DNA from: Quercus robur
Lineage: Eukaryota > Streptophyta > Magnoliopsida > Fagales > Fagaceae
DNA length: 64,000 bases
NCBI RefSeq assembly: GCF_932294415.1
Contig: NC_065535.1
Coordinates: forward strand, 93,946,862 to 94,010,861
Reading direction: 5' to 3'
In this document: in pieces, positions 12,111 to 23,332 of the stretch
Layout: every line of letters begins with the position of its first letter
How positions within the stretch are numbered: the stretch's first letter is position 1
Notes under the pieces: model-generated
Database searches by the model: none
What the model saw: only the letters and a program-made list of their open reading frames with translations
Told to the model about the DNA's origin: nothing
Made by a program: the position numbers and the translations under genes

Positions 12111-12538
12111 TTTTTTTTTTTTTTTTTTGAGAATCCAGCCCGGTTGGCCAAGCTTTATTCAAAGAAAAATTACGCATTATCACGTGTTACAAGGGGAGCT
12201 AAATTGTCAGGGATGGACTCCATCCATACCTGCCGCTCATTACCAAACTTGAAACGTCTAGCAAGAAAATGAGCAACAAAGTTACCAATATGTTTGACAT
12301 GAGAAAAGCTACAAGAGCGAAAATTATCAGCTAATGCTACAACATCACTTATTGCAATACCATACTCAGGGTGGCTGTCATCTGCTGCAAAAATTGCTTT
12401 TATGATAGTTTCTGCATCTCCCTCCACAACGATGCCAAAGATATTGCTGATTTCCCTGGCAAATATCATGGCTCTTCTGCACGCAAGCACTTCCACAGTT
12501 GCAGCCGAGCAAGGAAGTGGGATTCGCTCAAATAATAT
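12111..12538 (-). mobile_element. 5'-truncated LINE, RNase H only
   Basis: The minus strand 12496-12170 encodes an RNase H-like (RVT_3) segment: GIVVEGDAETIIKAIFA, then FSHVKHIGNFVAHFLARRF, ending near WMESIPDNLAPLV. The 3' side is an 18-base T run (12111-12128, poly(A) on the minus strand). A 9-bp target duplication, tgtttcatg, flanks it at 12102-12110 and 12539-12547. This is a classic truncated target-primed insertion. Confidence 0.85.
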
Positions 12539-12700
12539 TGTTTCATGTGATTAACTTCGAGATATTGATGAAGTGACATTATATTTTAATTCTAGATACA
12601 TATGAGATTTAAAATTTTAAACACATCCAATCCTTAAGAAATTAGAGCAACAATTAATAACATGCATGAATACACATTTAACATAGCCTAATCCAACACT

Positions 12701-12815
12701 TTTTTTTTTTTTGGATAGAGTTTCTACCGGTTTTTAGTATAGTCAAGGATTGAACTCCACCAGATTTCTTATTTAACCATTAGAGACTTTACTAGTTGAG
12801 TTAATTGAAACCCAC
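12701..12815 (-). repeat. tRNA-derived SINE
   Basis: On the minus strand it reads taactcaactagtaaagtct (A-box-like) and then gagttcaatccttgac (B-box-like). It ends in ctatactaaaaaccgg and a poly(A) (T run 12702-12713). A similar SINE type is common in eudicots. The target duplication was not resolved. Confidence 0.55.
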
Positions 12816-13483
12816 GAATATGCTCTCTAAAAATGACACAATTCACCATCTTTCTCTAACCTCTAGACTCACATGGTTTCCTCATGCTTCTATGAGGTCT
12901 TTTTTTTTTTTTTTTTTTTCTTTTTTGTCTCATTATTGGTCAATGTGACACACAATATAGGTCGTTTGGGGCCATTTCAAAGCTATTTGAAGCTCAACGA
13001 TTATAAATGAGCTTTTTTGTTTAAATATCATTTAGATAATATTTAGTTAATGTTCTATATTATACAACAACAATAGAGCATCAATCTCAAAATTTGGGGT
13101 TGGCTATATATTTTTGACAAATTAGATTGGGTCCGTCACATGAATATATTTTCTCCATTTTATCCTATTTGAAGTCATACTCTCTGTTACTTTCCTATTT
13201 AAATGTTTTTTTTCCCTTACATCTACTAAAGTCATTTTTGGTCTTCCTCTACTTTCTTTCTTTTTTTGTTCCCTTAACTTAGATTAACTCACTTTTTCTT
13301 GCTAATTCATTCCCCGCTCTTCTTTGAATAGTTAATGTTTTATATTATATTTTTTTATTATTAAAATTCATTATTTTGACATTTCAATATGACTAATTTA
13401 CTTAATGGTTTATAAAAATTTATAATTCAAACTTAATGGTAATCTGGCTGGATTTCTATTAATCTATAATCTTTTAGCCTTAA

Positions 13484-13832
13484 TCTATACTATATATAAG
13501 AAGATTCTTCTCTTTGAACTAGACTTTTATGTGATTCAAAAGTACTCTCATTAATGAAAGGTAACTTCATTTAGAAATATAGTCATAAATGCCAAATAAC
13601 AAATTTCATTTTGAATTTAAAAAAAAAATTCCTAAAATTTAGGATTTTTTTTCCCTTCATGTTCAAAAAAAAAAATTAAAATTACTGTTTATCTCTAAAG
13701 TTTATTTTTTTATTTGTTTGAAAAATAAATATATATATATTTTCAAATTATAATAAATGTAAATTATTAAATTTTACCCAAAAAAAAAAAAAAAGTCTCT
13801 GAGCACATGCAATGCGCGTGTTTAGAGGCTAG
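13484..13832 (+). mobile_element. Non-autonomous mini-Helitron
   Basis: Begins TCTATACTATATATAAGAAG, directly after an A, and ends CTAG directly before a T, as expected for insertion between A and T. About 10 bp before the end is a GC-rich hairpin (gcacatgcaatgcgcgtg), the Helitron 3' signature. It is about 349 bp with no coding capacity. Confidence 0.7.
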
Positions 13833-14580
13833 TAAGACTAGATGAATATATATATCACATTTAACAAAAAAAAATAATCACTTAATCCCCCCACATTTAC
13901 AGATTCTCTCTAGTTAGGGCCCTAGGCTATGGCCTAAGGTTGGCCGTAGGTGGTTTTTTTATGGGATGAGCAAAATCTTGAATGGCACGCTGCTCTAAAT
14001 TTCAATTTATTTTTCTTTGATTATACTTCCATATGTTTGACTTAGAAGTATGCTAATAAACAAACTGAGTTTTGTTAAGTAGTGAATATTCGAGCTTAAC
14101 TTGACAACAAAAGTAGAATGTTAAGCATGAGAGATCATTTTTCATTAGTAGAATAAGATATTTTGACTTTTAAAGAGTACTAACTATCACACATCCATGT
14201 GCATAACAACTCTTATGATTTTGGATGAATTTACAAAAGGTTACCCAATATTTATTTACATAAAAATTGTTTTGAAAGCTCATAAAAAGTACCCAAGGAA
14301 CGTTATTTCACGAAAAACAAAGGCACCTATCTTATAATCTAATTTTATCAAATTCAATAATTTATCATTTTAAATAGCTCCCCATTTAAATAAAACATTG
14401 TTTAGGAAAATATACTATATAGTATTTTTACCTTACTTAAGTATTGATTCAATTCATTTACTCCCATCCAAAACCAGATATTTTAACTCTCTTAAAAAAT
14501 AAAAATAAAAAAATAATTAAAAAAAAAACCCAGATATTTTAACACTTGCCTTATCTCACGCGCTTTGCGCATGTGATGAG
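13833..14580. other. AT-rich intergenic DNA
   Basis: No gene seen. Near 14553-14580 there is acgcgctttgcgcatgtgat, similar to Helitron 3' hairpins, but no matching 5' end was found. Confidence 0.5.
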
Positions 14581-14683
14581 GCTTTTTTTTTTTTTTTTTT
14601 GGCTCTAATGTCATAATTTTTCTTTTTAAAAAAAAAAAAAATTGGATAATTTTGTTATGAAGAGATGGATTAGTAGAAGAGTG
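14581..14683. repeat. Left copy of a tandem repeat split by the LINE
   Basis: T run, then ctctaatgtcataat, poly(A), ttggataattttg and atggattagtagaagag. A second copy with the same order lies right of the LINE at about 20655-20757 (gtctaatgtcataat, ttggataaattgg, atggattagtaggagag). The LINE inserted inside what was a tandem duplication of about 110 bp. Confidence 0.75.
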
Positions 14684-14875
14684 GATATTCAACAATCAAA
14701 AACTTTAAGTTTCTTTGACCTAAGGCTTGAGGCGGCACCAACCTAGGTTTGTAGAATACGTGCCTACTCCTTGGAGTGAGGCTATAGTTTTGTTTTGTTT
14801 TGTTTTTTTTTCTTTTTTTTCTTTTTTGGGTTTTGTGAACGACAGTACGTGGGTTTGCTCCTTGTGTTTTCAGGC

Positions 14876-16176
14876 ATGGATAACCTCTCGGTTTTGTGGG
14901 AGTCCTTTTCACTGACTGAGTCCAAAGGAAACATGTATCAAGTAAATGATGGAGGTCTTGATGGGAAGTTTCTTTTGGTGGCAAGGTTTTTTACTAGTAG
15001 AGCATTGAACATGGAAGAAATTGCTCGAACTTTTAAATTACTTTGGCATACCAAGAAGGGATTCGAAGTGCATGACATGGGCAATTATCGAGTGTTATTT
15101 TTGTTCTTGAAGGAGTCGGATATAGATAGAGTTGTAGCAAGTGAGTTGTGGTCTTTTGACAAGTACTTGGTTGCTCTGAAACGAATACGGTGACAGACGA
15201 AGATGAAGGGATTGATTTTTGACAGTGCACACTTTTGGATACAAGTTCATGATCTTCCTATGGGCAGTTTGAATATGAGAGAGGTCCAAGAGATTGTTTC
15301 CGTGGCAGGGGAAGTTGTACACAGTAGGGCAAAGCACAAGGATTATGAAGGTGGCACTTTCATGCGGGTTAAGGTGAAGGTTGATGTTACAAAACCTTTG
15401 ACCAGAGGCAAAAAAATAGGATTGCGCACAATGGTGAGGAAAGTTGGGTGAGCTTCAAATACGAATGCTTGCTTAACCTTTGTTATTGGTGCGGTCAACT
15501 TACCCACCATGATAAGGAATGCTCTATTTGGTTGAAAAGGAAGGGTAGTATGAGGAAGAGTGACTAGCAATTCATGTTATGGCCGCAAGTGGTTACTTCG
15601 AACCTGGCGAAAAAGACGGTGATACGAGTTGCCGGGTACGAAAAGGATGTGAGGGAGGATACTAGAGATGTAACGGGTCAGGCATGAAGGGATGACGAAG
15701 GGTTTGAAGCTCGAATTGCTAGGCAGAACCAATGTGATCGGTCAAAACTTGAGGCGTAGCAAACAGGGGCAGTACTATGCGTTGGTTTAAATGTTGCTAT
15801 GTCCAATGAAAGAAGCACTTCGGTTTGTAGGATTTCTGAGCAAGTTGGTGGGTTTGTAAGCCAGGATTTTCAAGCTAAATTGGACAAGATTGATGCTGAC
15901 CTAAGGTGTTTTGAGACCTCAAAGGTTGCTAGAGTGGTTGAGTGGAATATGTGAGCTAGTCAGGACGAGATTGGGAAGGTGACGCCTACTGAATTAGTGG
16001 GAAAACATAGCCATTCAAGGTTTGGCAGATTGGGTGTTGTGCCTTCGAATGGGATGGGTTTGGCCTCTTTGAAGTGTCCAAAAGAGGATTCAAGTGAGGA
16101 GCTGAAACTTGTGAGTGTTGGAAGGAAAAAACAAGTTGTTGATTTTCAAAATTTAACAGTGGAGGCTGGTGTTTAG
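14876..16176 (+). pseudogene. LINE ORF1 (DUF4283 + zinc knuckle), broken
   Basis: ORF1 encodes the RNA-binding protein of plant LINEs. From the ATG at 14876 (MDNLSVLWESFSLTESKG) the first 105 codons match the DUF4283 type (GKFLLVARFFTSRALNMEEI, RVLFLFLKESDIDRVVASEL). A TGA at 15191 interrupts it, and reading continues in the same frame (FWIQVHDLPMGSLNMREVQE). A frameshift follows, then a CCHC zinc knuckle, CYWCGQLTHHDKEC, at 15481-15522. The rest, up to the TAG near 16176, holds low-similarity sequence with several stops. Order and spacing match intact plant LINE ORF1. It is non-functional as it stands. Confidence 0.85.
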
Positions 16177-16190
16177 CCCTACCGACAGCC

Positions 16191-19100
16191 ATGAAAACCT
16201 TAGCTTGGAACTGTAGGGGGCTTAGGAATCAACGTGCAGTTTAAGAGCTTGTCGACATTGTGCAAGCATAAGATCCCATGATTGTGTTTTTATTTGAAGC
16301 ATGGTCAACTAAGGAGCATATGAAATAGGTTCGAGATAGGATTCTTTTTTATGGATGTTTTATAGTTCCTAGTAACGATAGGGACGGTGGTTTAGCTCTT
16401 TTGTGGAAGAAGGAGGTGGATATGTGGGTGGATAGTTTTTCGAACTACCATATTGATTCTATTGTGCATGGTGGTTCGGAGAATGCTTGGAGATTGGCTG
16501 GTTTCTATCGAGAGCCTGATACAAATCATAGAAGTGAAGGTTGGAATATGTTAAGGATGCTTAGCTCAAAGCTGAAGCTTCCATGGTGCTATTTAGGTGA
16601 TTTTAATGAACTTTTGGAGGTGGGAGATAAGAGAGGTGGGGCTCCGTGGGCCTATTCTTTGATGCAAAATTTTAGAGAAGTATTGGATTATTGTGGGTTT
16701 GTTGACCTACACTTTTCAGGACTGGATTTTACTTGGCATGGGAGGCGGAGGGGAGAATGGATTTGGGAAATTTTGGATAGGGGTGTTACAAATTATGAAT
16801 GGTTAACTCGTTTTCCCACAGGTAGGGTGAGAGACTTAAATTGCTTTACCTCAGACCATAGGCCGATTCTTCTTTATTTGGATGGTAATGGTGAGCAACA
16901 AAAATGGCGTAGGAAGCCTTTCCTGTTTAAATCTATGTGGATTTTGGATCTTGAATGTAAAGAGGTGATAACAAGAGCTTGGGATTGTGCCCCTGATGGT
17001 ACACTTATATTTGTGGCTGCAACAAAATTAAAAAGGATTAAGAAACGGTTGAAATCTTGGAGTCGGGATCACTTTGGCAATGTTAAAAATCAGATAAAGT
17101 AAGTGAAGGAGAAATTGTGGCATGCTGAAGAGGTTTTGGCTAGATCAAGGGATCATGAGGAGGTGATTCGATTGAAAAAGGAGTTGAATGTATTACATGA
17201 CAAAGAGGAGAAAATGTGGCAACAACAGTCTAGGGTTCAGTGGTTGAAGAATGGGGATCAGAATACTAAGTTTTTTCATGGGACCGCTACTCAAAGGAAG
17301 AAGAAGAATTTTATTAAGGGATTGCGTGATGGGAATGGGGTTTGGCAAGAGGATGAAGAGGCATTTTTGGCTTTCTTTAATGATTTTTATACTAATCTCT
17401 TTACTTCCTCAAATCCACAATGTGAGAGATTTTACAATTTGCTCCAATACCAATGGGCTTGGTCTGCGATCGAATGTTATAAAAGATTTGTGCCCCCTCA
17501 TCCTTCACCAATTAGTCATTGGATGGATTGGTAAGACACACGGTCCGACACACAGGATTTAGATCATGTGTTGGATGGGGTGAATGTTGTAGTAACTGAT
17601 ATTATGAGAGCAGAACTTGATAGACCTTTCACAAGGAGGTGGGAGAAGCAATTAAGGGGATGGCTCCACTTAAAGCCCCTGGTCCGAATGGTATGCCACC
17701 TTTATTTTTTTAGACTTACTAGACTGATATTGGTTTGGATGTTTCTCAAGCTGTTTTATCTTGTTTAAATTCAAGGTCTATCCTTAGGTCTATAAACCAT
17801 ACCTTTATTACTCTAATCCCTAAAGTCCATAACCCTGAAAGGGTTTTTGAATTTCGTCCTATAAGCCTTTGTAATGTGATTTATAAGATTATTAGTAAGG
17901 CAATAGCAAACCATCTCAATCCTATGCTTAATTCTATTATTTCTGAGACCCAGAGTGCTTTTATTGTTGATCGATTAATCACTGATAATATTTTAATTGC
18001 TTTTGAGTCTTTGCATCATATGAAGAAGAATTGTTGTTCAGGCAAGAAAGGGTTTATGGCTATGAAATTATATATAAGCAAGACTTATGATAAGGTGGAG
18101 TGTGTTTTTCTTGAAAAAAATTCTCCTCAAGATGGGTTTCTCAGATACATGGGTGGCTTTGATTATGGAGTGTATTACTACTGTGTCATATTCTATTCTT
18201 GTGAATGGTGAACCAAAGGGTGTGATTGTTCCCTCTCGTGGCTTAAGACAAGGGGATCCTCTCTCCCCTTATTTGTTCCTCTTTTATGCTGAAGGGTTGA
18301 ATGCTCTATTACGGAATGCTACAGATGAAGGAGTGATTAATGGTTTCTCTCTTTGTAGAAATGAGCCTAAACTAACTCACCTGTATTTTTGCAGACGATT
18401 GTTTAATTTTTTGTAGATCTACTCTTGAGGAGTGTAATAAAATTCAAGAACTGCTTGTCATTTATGAGACTGCTTCAGGTCAAATGATCAATAAGAAGAA
18501 GACTACTCTCTCTTTCAGCAGGAATACAGATGAAGCTACTCAGAAAGCTCTAAAAGTGGCCTTAGTGTTCCGGTCATTAGATATTATGAGAAATATTTGG
18601 GGTTGCCCTCTTTTGTAGGTAGGGATAGGATAGGAAAACGTGTTTTACTAAGATCAAAGAAAGGATTTGGGGTCGAATGCAAGAATGGAAGGAAAATTTG
18701 TTGTCTTAAGCAGGGCGAGAATGTCTTCAAGCTTCCGGCGGGTCTTTGCAAAGATATTGAAGCCGTGATTCGAAAATTTTGGTGGGGGTAGTGGTGATGC
18801 GAGAAAAATTTATTGGGTTAAATAGAGCTCTTTATGTTCTTCTAAATCAATTGGTGGCATGGGGTTTCGGGACCTTCAGAAGTTCAATCAGGCTTTATTG
18901 GCTAAACAGGTTTGCGCTTTCTTCATCACCGGGATACACTTCTCCTTAAAGTCTTTAGTGCTAAGTATTTTCCAAATGGTAATATTCTTGATGCCCCAAT
19001 TCACCCTAAGTATTCTTACGCATGGTGAGTATCTTGAATGCACGTGTTGTCATTGAGAAAGGTACGATATGGAGGATAGGTAGTGGACAAATGATAGATG

Positions 19101-20561
19101 TTTGGCATCGTAGGTGGTTACCTGATCTCAATAATAGTAAAATTATTTCACCCAACACCAATAATGATGTTAGTAGGGTGTGTGATCTATTCCTACCTGG
19201 TACACGGACTTGGGACCCGAGGCACCTGACAAGCTGTTTTTTACCATGGGAAGCGGATATTGTGTAAAAAATCCAGGTTTGTGCAAATGGGCAGGAGGAT
19301 ATTTTGATCTGGCCTTTAACAGTTGATGGTGATTATAGTGTAAGGAGTGCATATAGAATGCTTGTTAATAATGAGAACCAGTTGCTACCAAGCTCTTCTG
19401 CTCCTAATGGTGTTGGCTTGGTGTGGAAGAAAATCTGGAAGGTCCAGGTTCCTCATAAAATTTGACATTTCTTGTGGCGTGCTGCAAAGGATTCTTTGCC
19501 CACAAAACAGAACTTGGTGGCTCGGCACATCCCTGTTGGTAATGTTTGTGATGATTGTGGTGATCATTCGGAATCGGTGATGCATGCATTATGGCTTTGT
19601 GATCAGGTTCGTTCGGTTTGGATGATGGATCCGGGTTTCCTGTTTTTGGTTAAGGCAAAGAGCAAGTCATTTTTTGAGCTGTTGGAGGTTTTGTTTAATC
19701 ATGGTTCATGCTATCGTGTTGCGCTTTTTGCTACTATGGCGTGGTGTTTGTGGCAGTTATGTAATAGGTTGAGAGAATGCTAGTTAGTGTGGTTGCTACA
19801 TGAACTGGGTGATTGAGCTCGAGGCTTAGTTGATGAGTTTTGGGAAGTTAATCCTCAGGTGCAGAGTGAGCCAATGCGTTGTCCCCTAGTGCGTTGGTCT
19901 CCTCCCCCTCGTGATCATTACAAAGTGAACTTCGACACAACTTTTTTTGAAGAAACCGGGTTAGCAGGTGTTGGTGTAGTTGTTCATGACTGTGCTGGGC
20001 AGATTATTGGAGCTTTGAGGTAGAATATTGGCTCGGTTCAGTCTGTTGAAACAGCTGAAGGGTGGTGATGTTTACTGCAGAGTTGTGTGTGTTTAGAGCA
20101 TGGTTTTAAAAATCGAACCGGACATAGAACCGTTTTTTTGAAATTTCCGGTTCAACCCGATTTTTGGCCGGTTTTCCGGTTGTTGACCGGTTTTTGACCG
20201 GTTTTGGGGTTTTTAACCGGACCGGATTGGCTCCCGGTTCCCAGTTGAACCGCTCGGACCGGCCGGTCCGGTCCGGTTTTTAAAACAGTGGTTTAGAGTG
20301 ATTATTGAAGGTGATTGTAGTCGGGTTATTACTGCCTTGAAGGGCTTTGGTTGCTGCCGTACTTTGTTTGGTCACATTATTGATGAATCTAAACGAATTG
20401 GAGGAACATTGAGGAGGTGTTTGTTTCAGCATGTTCAGCGTGGGGGGAATAGGTTAGCTCATTGTTTAGCTAAAAAAGCAGTTTTATCTGTAGATACTGA
20501 TGTATGGGTAGAATCTTTGCCTGAGGATGTGGAAGATGTTTTCCATTCAGATTTGCCTTGA
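16191..20561 (+). pseudogene. LINE ORF2 (EN-RT-zf-RVT-RNase H), broken
   Basis: ORF2 starts at 16191 with MKTLAWNCRGLRNQRAV, the apurinic endonuclease N-terminus, followed by stops. A 233-codon open stretch (16401-17102) covers the rest of the endonuclease (WCYLGDFNELLEVGDKRGG, TSDHRPILL). RT follows in pieces: VQWLKNGDQNTKFFHGTATQ (17239), TFITLIPKVHNPERVFEFRP (about 17800), LRQGDPLSPYLFLFYAEG (about 18242) and the catalytic FADD in a shifted frame near 18390. The zf-RVT domain is at 19400-19660 (HIPVGNVCDDCGDHSESVMH). RNase H is at 19900-20561, interrupted by the MITE at 20099-20290. At least a dozen stops or shifts are present. Confidence 0.9.
20099..20290. mobile_element. 192-bp hAT MITE nested in the LINE
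   Basis: Exact 8-bp target duplication gtttagag at 20091-20098 and 20291-20298. The termini are inverted repeats of ~25 bp with about four mismatches (catggttttaaaaatcgaac versus cactgttttaaaaaccggac). The body is almost entirely ccggtt/aaccgg-type palindromic repeats. An 8-bp duplication is typical of hAT transposition. Removing it restores continuity of the RNase H reading. Confidence 0.9.
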
Positions 20562-20759
20562 ACTTGTGTTGTTTTGGTTTTTCTTAATAATATTTTTACC
20601 TTTGTCTCAAAAAAAAAAAAAAAAAAAAAGTAGAAGAGTGTCCTATTTTGTATGTTTTTTTTTTTTTTTTTTTGGGTCTAATGTCATAATTTTTTTTTTT
20701 TTAATTTTAAAATTTGGATAAATTGGTTTTGAAAACATGGATTAGTAGGAGAGTATCAT

Positions 20760-21294
20760 ATTTTGTAGGCATTTTAAGTGGAGTTGGAGATATATTTTTA
20801 CCAAGTTGTCCTCAAGTTTTCTTCTTGTTAAACGTAAGGTTTAGGGGTATTTCTGAACTATATAAAAGTTCATTGACATTAAATTAAATGTTTCTTCATA
20901 ATTTGCAACAATTCATTTTTCCTATATGTTTTATTCTCCATAATTACATTCATTTGTTCTCCATAATTTTCAACAATTCATCTTTCCTTCAGAGTTTGTT
21001 TACTACTTTATCTTTTCATTAATGAATAGTAGGTTGTTTTGAACTACATGTACTATAGTTTGATAAGTTTATCATGGCTTTTGAGTTTTGAATCAATGTC
21101 ATTTTTAAAACCTTTAAATTTGGTGCATTAATCAAATATATTGTGACTCTTGGATATTGCATTTTGATGTTTTCATTTGCAACAAATTATGCTCTTATGA
21201 GTACACTTCACCTTTGCAGAAAGAAAAAAAAAATGTTGACGTAAAAATTATTATGAAACCTAATGACTCTAGTTAAAAGACATAACTTCTTTCT

Positions 21295-21328
<34 letters not shown>

Positions 21329-22170
21329 TTAAAAGACATAACTTAAATTGAATGTCATATGCTAAAAAAATGATTTTATTTCGAAAACTCCAAATTCTAC
21401 GACAATACTTCTCTGAACAACAATATTTAAAAAATTAATTAATTTATTGACCTAATTTTTTTTATTTCAAATATGTCTAGTCATTTAATAGTATATAAAG
21501 GTATAAGCATTGAAATCCTTATAATTTTTTTTTGAATTTATCTTCAAAATAAGAAAATTTCTAGAGAGAAAAAAAAAAAAAAAAAAACAATAGTTATGAA
21601 ATATTTTATGAGAAGACTTAAGGTAGTTATCATATATTTGGCTATCATATTTCATGTGGTAGTTCAAGCTAATGACCTTGTCTCTACATCTTTTCATCAC
21701 TTTTCAATTCCAATTCCATTTCCTCACTCCTTCGAACTTGATAACGTGCAAGAACCATTTTTTATTTGCCTTAAAAATCTAGTTGAAGGGTGTGAAAATT
21801 TGAAAATTATATGGTTGCATGAATCCCATGCATTATGTATTGTGAGAAGTTTTATTCAGTGCTTAAACGAGCACAAATTGAATCGTGACAAAAATGTATC
21901 AGATAGCTGAAAACGGTGTACATCTCTGCTATGAAACGCATTACTTCTCAAAATCACATTTTCAGCTTTGGCGAATGTTTATACAATGGTTCAAGTTGTA
22001 CATGATGAAGTAGCTTCACTTTTATATTTGGTAAATAGTTTTTGACATCTCTCTTTCTCTCTCTGAACTAGAATGCACATATGCACACCACGGCACCTTT
22101 AAACGGGTTAATATCTCTCCAGGCACTAAGTGTTTGGAGGAGGGGGTCTTGGATTTGAGCTTCCGGAAAA
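20760..22170. other. AT-rich intergenic DNA with one small ORF
   Basis: AT-rich, with A runs at 21297-21326 and 21571-21588. Apart from the small ORF at 21596, no gene is seen. Sequence near 22068 (aatgcacatatgcacacc) weakly resembles 32914 and 49736, suggesting an old dispersed repeat. Confidence 0.5.
21596..21910 (+). CDS. Possible small secreted four-Cys protein
   Basis: A 104-codon ORF of unrecognised family. Residues 1-26 (MKYFMRRLKVVIIYLAIIFH...) look like a signal peptide with a hydrophobic core ending near QAN. The predicted mature part has four Cys spaced C-x7-C-x14-C-x7-C in a likely helical stretch (FFICLKNLVEGCENLK and CIVRSFIQCLNEHKLN), a pattern loosely like small plant defence-type peptides. 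A TATA-like box, tatataaa, lies at 21492-21499, about 100 bp upstream. It could be real, a decayed copy that lost other cysteines, or chance in AT-rich DNA. No function is assigned. Confidence 0.35.
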   Translation: MKYFMRRLKVVIIYLAIIFHVVVQANDLVSTSFHHFSIPIPFPHSFELDNVQEPFFICLKNLVEGCENLKIIWLHESHALCIVRSFIQCLNEHKLNRDKNVSDS

Positions 22171-22180
22171 ACATATTCAT

Positions 22181-22751
22181 TGATGACGTCGAAAATTGTC
22201 ACCAATGGGTCACACCGTACTCGCGACTCGAATCGAACCTGCACGACAAGAACAATCGACGGACGTCCTTCACAGGGCACCGGTGTGGTGCCGGCCAAAG
22301 GTTCTCCGACGGTCAAGTTAGAATTATTCTTGTTTTTACTTAGAGCGTTAGAGAGGGTCAATTAAAGCGTACCTCGATTACTGTGGGTATTAGACCTTTT
22401 ATAGTGATAGAGGGTTGACTTTTCCTTTTTGGTTTTCACATCTTTTCAATGTGGGACTCTAGTCCCAATTCTTCTAAGCGTGGTGAGCAAGGATTCCCGT
22501 TTCCGGATCATGGGCCCTTATTGGGCCTGTCAGCGATGGACCTTCAACGCGCGTGGGATAGCCCTTGCACAGGCCCAACAGTCCCAACCCGTCAGGCCCG
22601 TTCAGGTAGCCCTTCAAGAACGGCCGTCAGGCCCGTTCAGGCGAGCCCGTCAATCAGGGCCGTCATGCCCGTTCAGGTGGACCCGTCAAGCAGGGACGTC
22701 ATGCCCGTCCAGGTGGACCCGTCATGTATTCCGCATTTCTAACCGTCTTCA
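22181..22751 (-). repeat. 3' LTR of Tat element
   Basis: 571 bp, starting TGAAGACGG and ending CATCA on the minus strand, preceded by the polypurine tract. It appears identical to the copy at 32292-32862. The U3-side half is rich in cccgtca/tgacggg repeats. Confidence 0.95.
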
Positions 22752-23059
22752 GTTGCCCCCTTCACCCCAATGGTCCGCCAGTTTTTAGGATATAGGATCA
22801 ATGGGGTGACGATCCTAAAGTGAGGGTATGACGGGTATTTTTACGACGGAAGGAGGCTCATGTGATGGGGAGTTCAAAGTTGTCATAACGGGTTTGACGG
22901 ATCAACACAAGATAGGATGACGGTTCAAATGAGGAGTCCGTCGATTACACCAATTACAGACAGGCTGTACGAAGGTAATTAATGCCGATGACACGTGTTG
23001 CAAGCTGATTGGACCTTGTCTCGGATCGAAGCGACGCTTCGACTTCCGTGCATCTCTCT

Positions 23060-23067
23060 TATAAATA
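23060..23067 (+). promoter_or_regulatory. TATA box of antisense gene
   Basis: tataaata at 23060-23067, plus strand, about 270 bp upstream of the antisense gene's ATG and about 160 bp upstream of its 5'-UTR intron. The spacing suits a transcription start near 23090. Confidence 0.65.
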
Positions 23068-23332
23068 ATGGAGAGATTCCTCTCATTTCTTCAGATTCAG
23101 TAGAAATCAAGCTGTCAGAGCTCACCCGTCACCCTTGTCAGAGCGTACCCGTCGTAATTTGCTGATCCGTTCATTTACCTTAGTCGTCAACGCCGTCCTT
23201 CGTCACTTCGTTGGCAAAACTGGTAAGTGTTCTTCTTAAAACTCATACTTGTTTTAATTTTCCTTACAATCCACATCCGTTATAGACACATAGACCGTCA
23301 GAGTCTTAGGCTCTTGTCATTTCGTGTAGGAA

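Larger units (their letters stand above)
14684..20628 (+). mobile_element. Full-length decayed LINE (L1-type)
   Basis: A 5.9-kb non-LTR retrotransposon with every expected part: 5' UTR, ORF1, ORF2 (endonuclease, RT, zf-RVT, RNase H) and an A tail at 20610-20629. The 11-12 bp target duplication agtagaagagtg lies at 14672-14683 and 20629-20640 (the first a overlaps the tail). Both ORFs have many stops and frameshifts, so the copy cannot move by itself. It was later hit by a 192-bp hAT MITE. Confidence 0.9.

Noticed and set aside
14551-14583. Possible third Helitron 3' end (acgcgctttgcgcatgtgat)
   Set aside because: A hairpin is present, but no CTAG end or matching 5' terminus could be placed.
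22429-22788. ORFs of 97-119 codons within the LTRs (also at 32540-32869)
   Set aside because: They lie in U3-type repeats of cccgtca words, occur in both LTRs only because those are identical, and have no domain.
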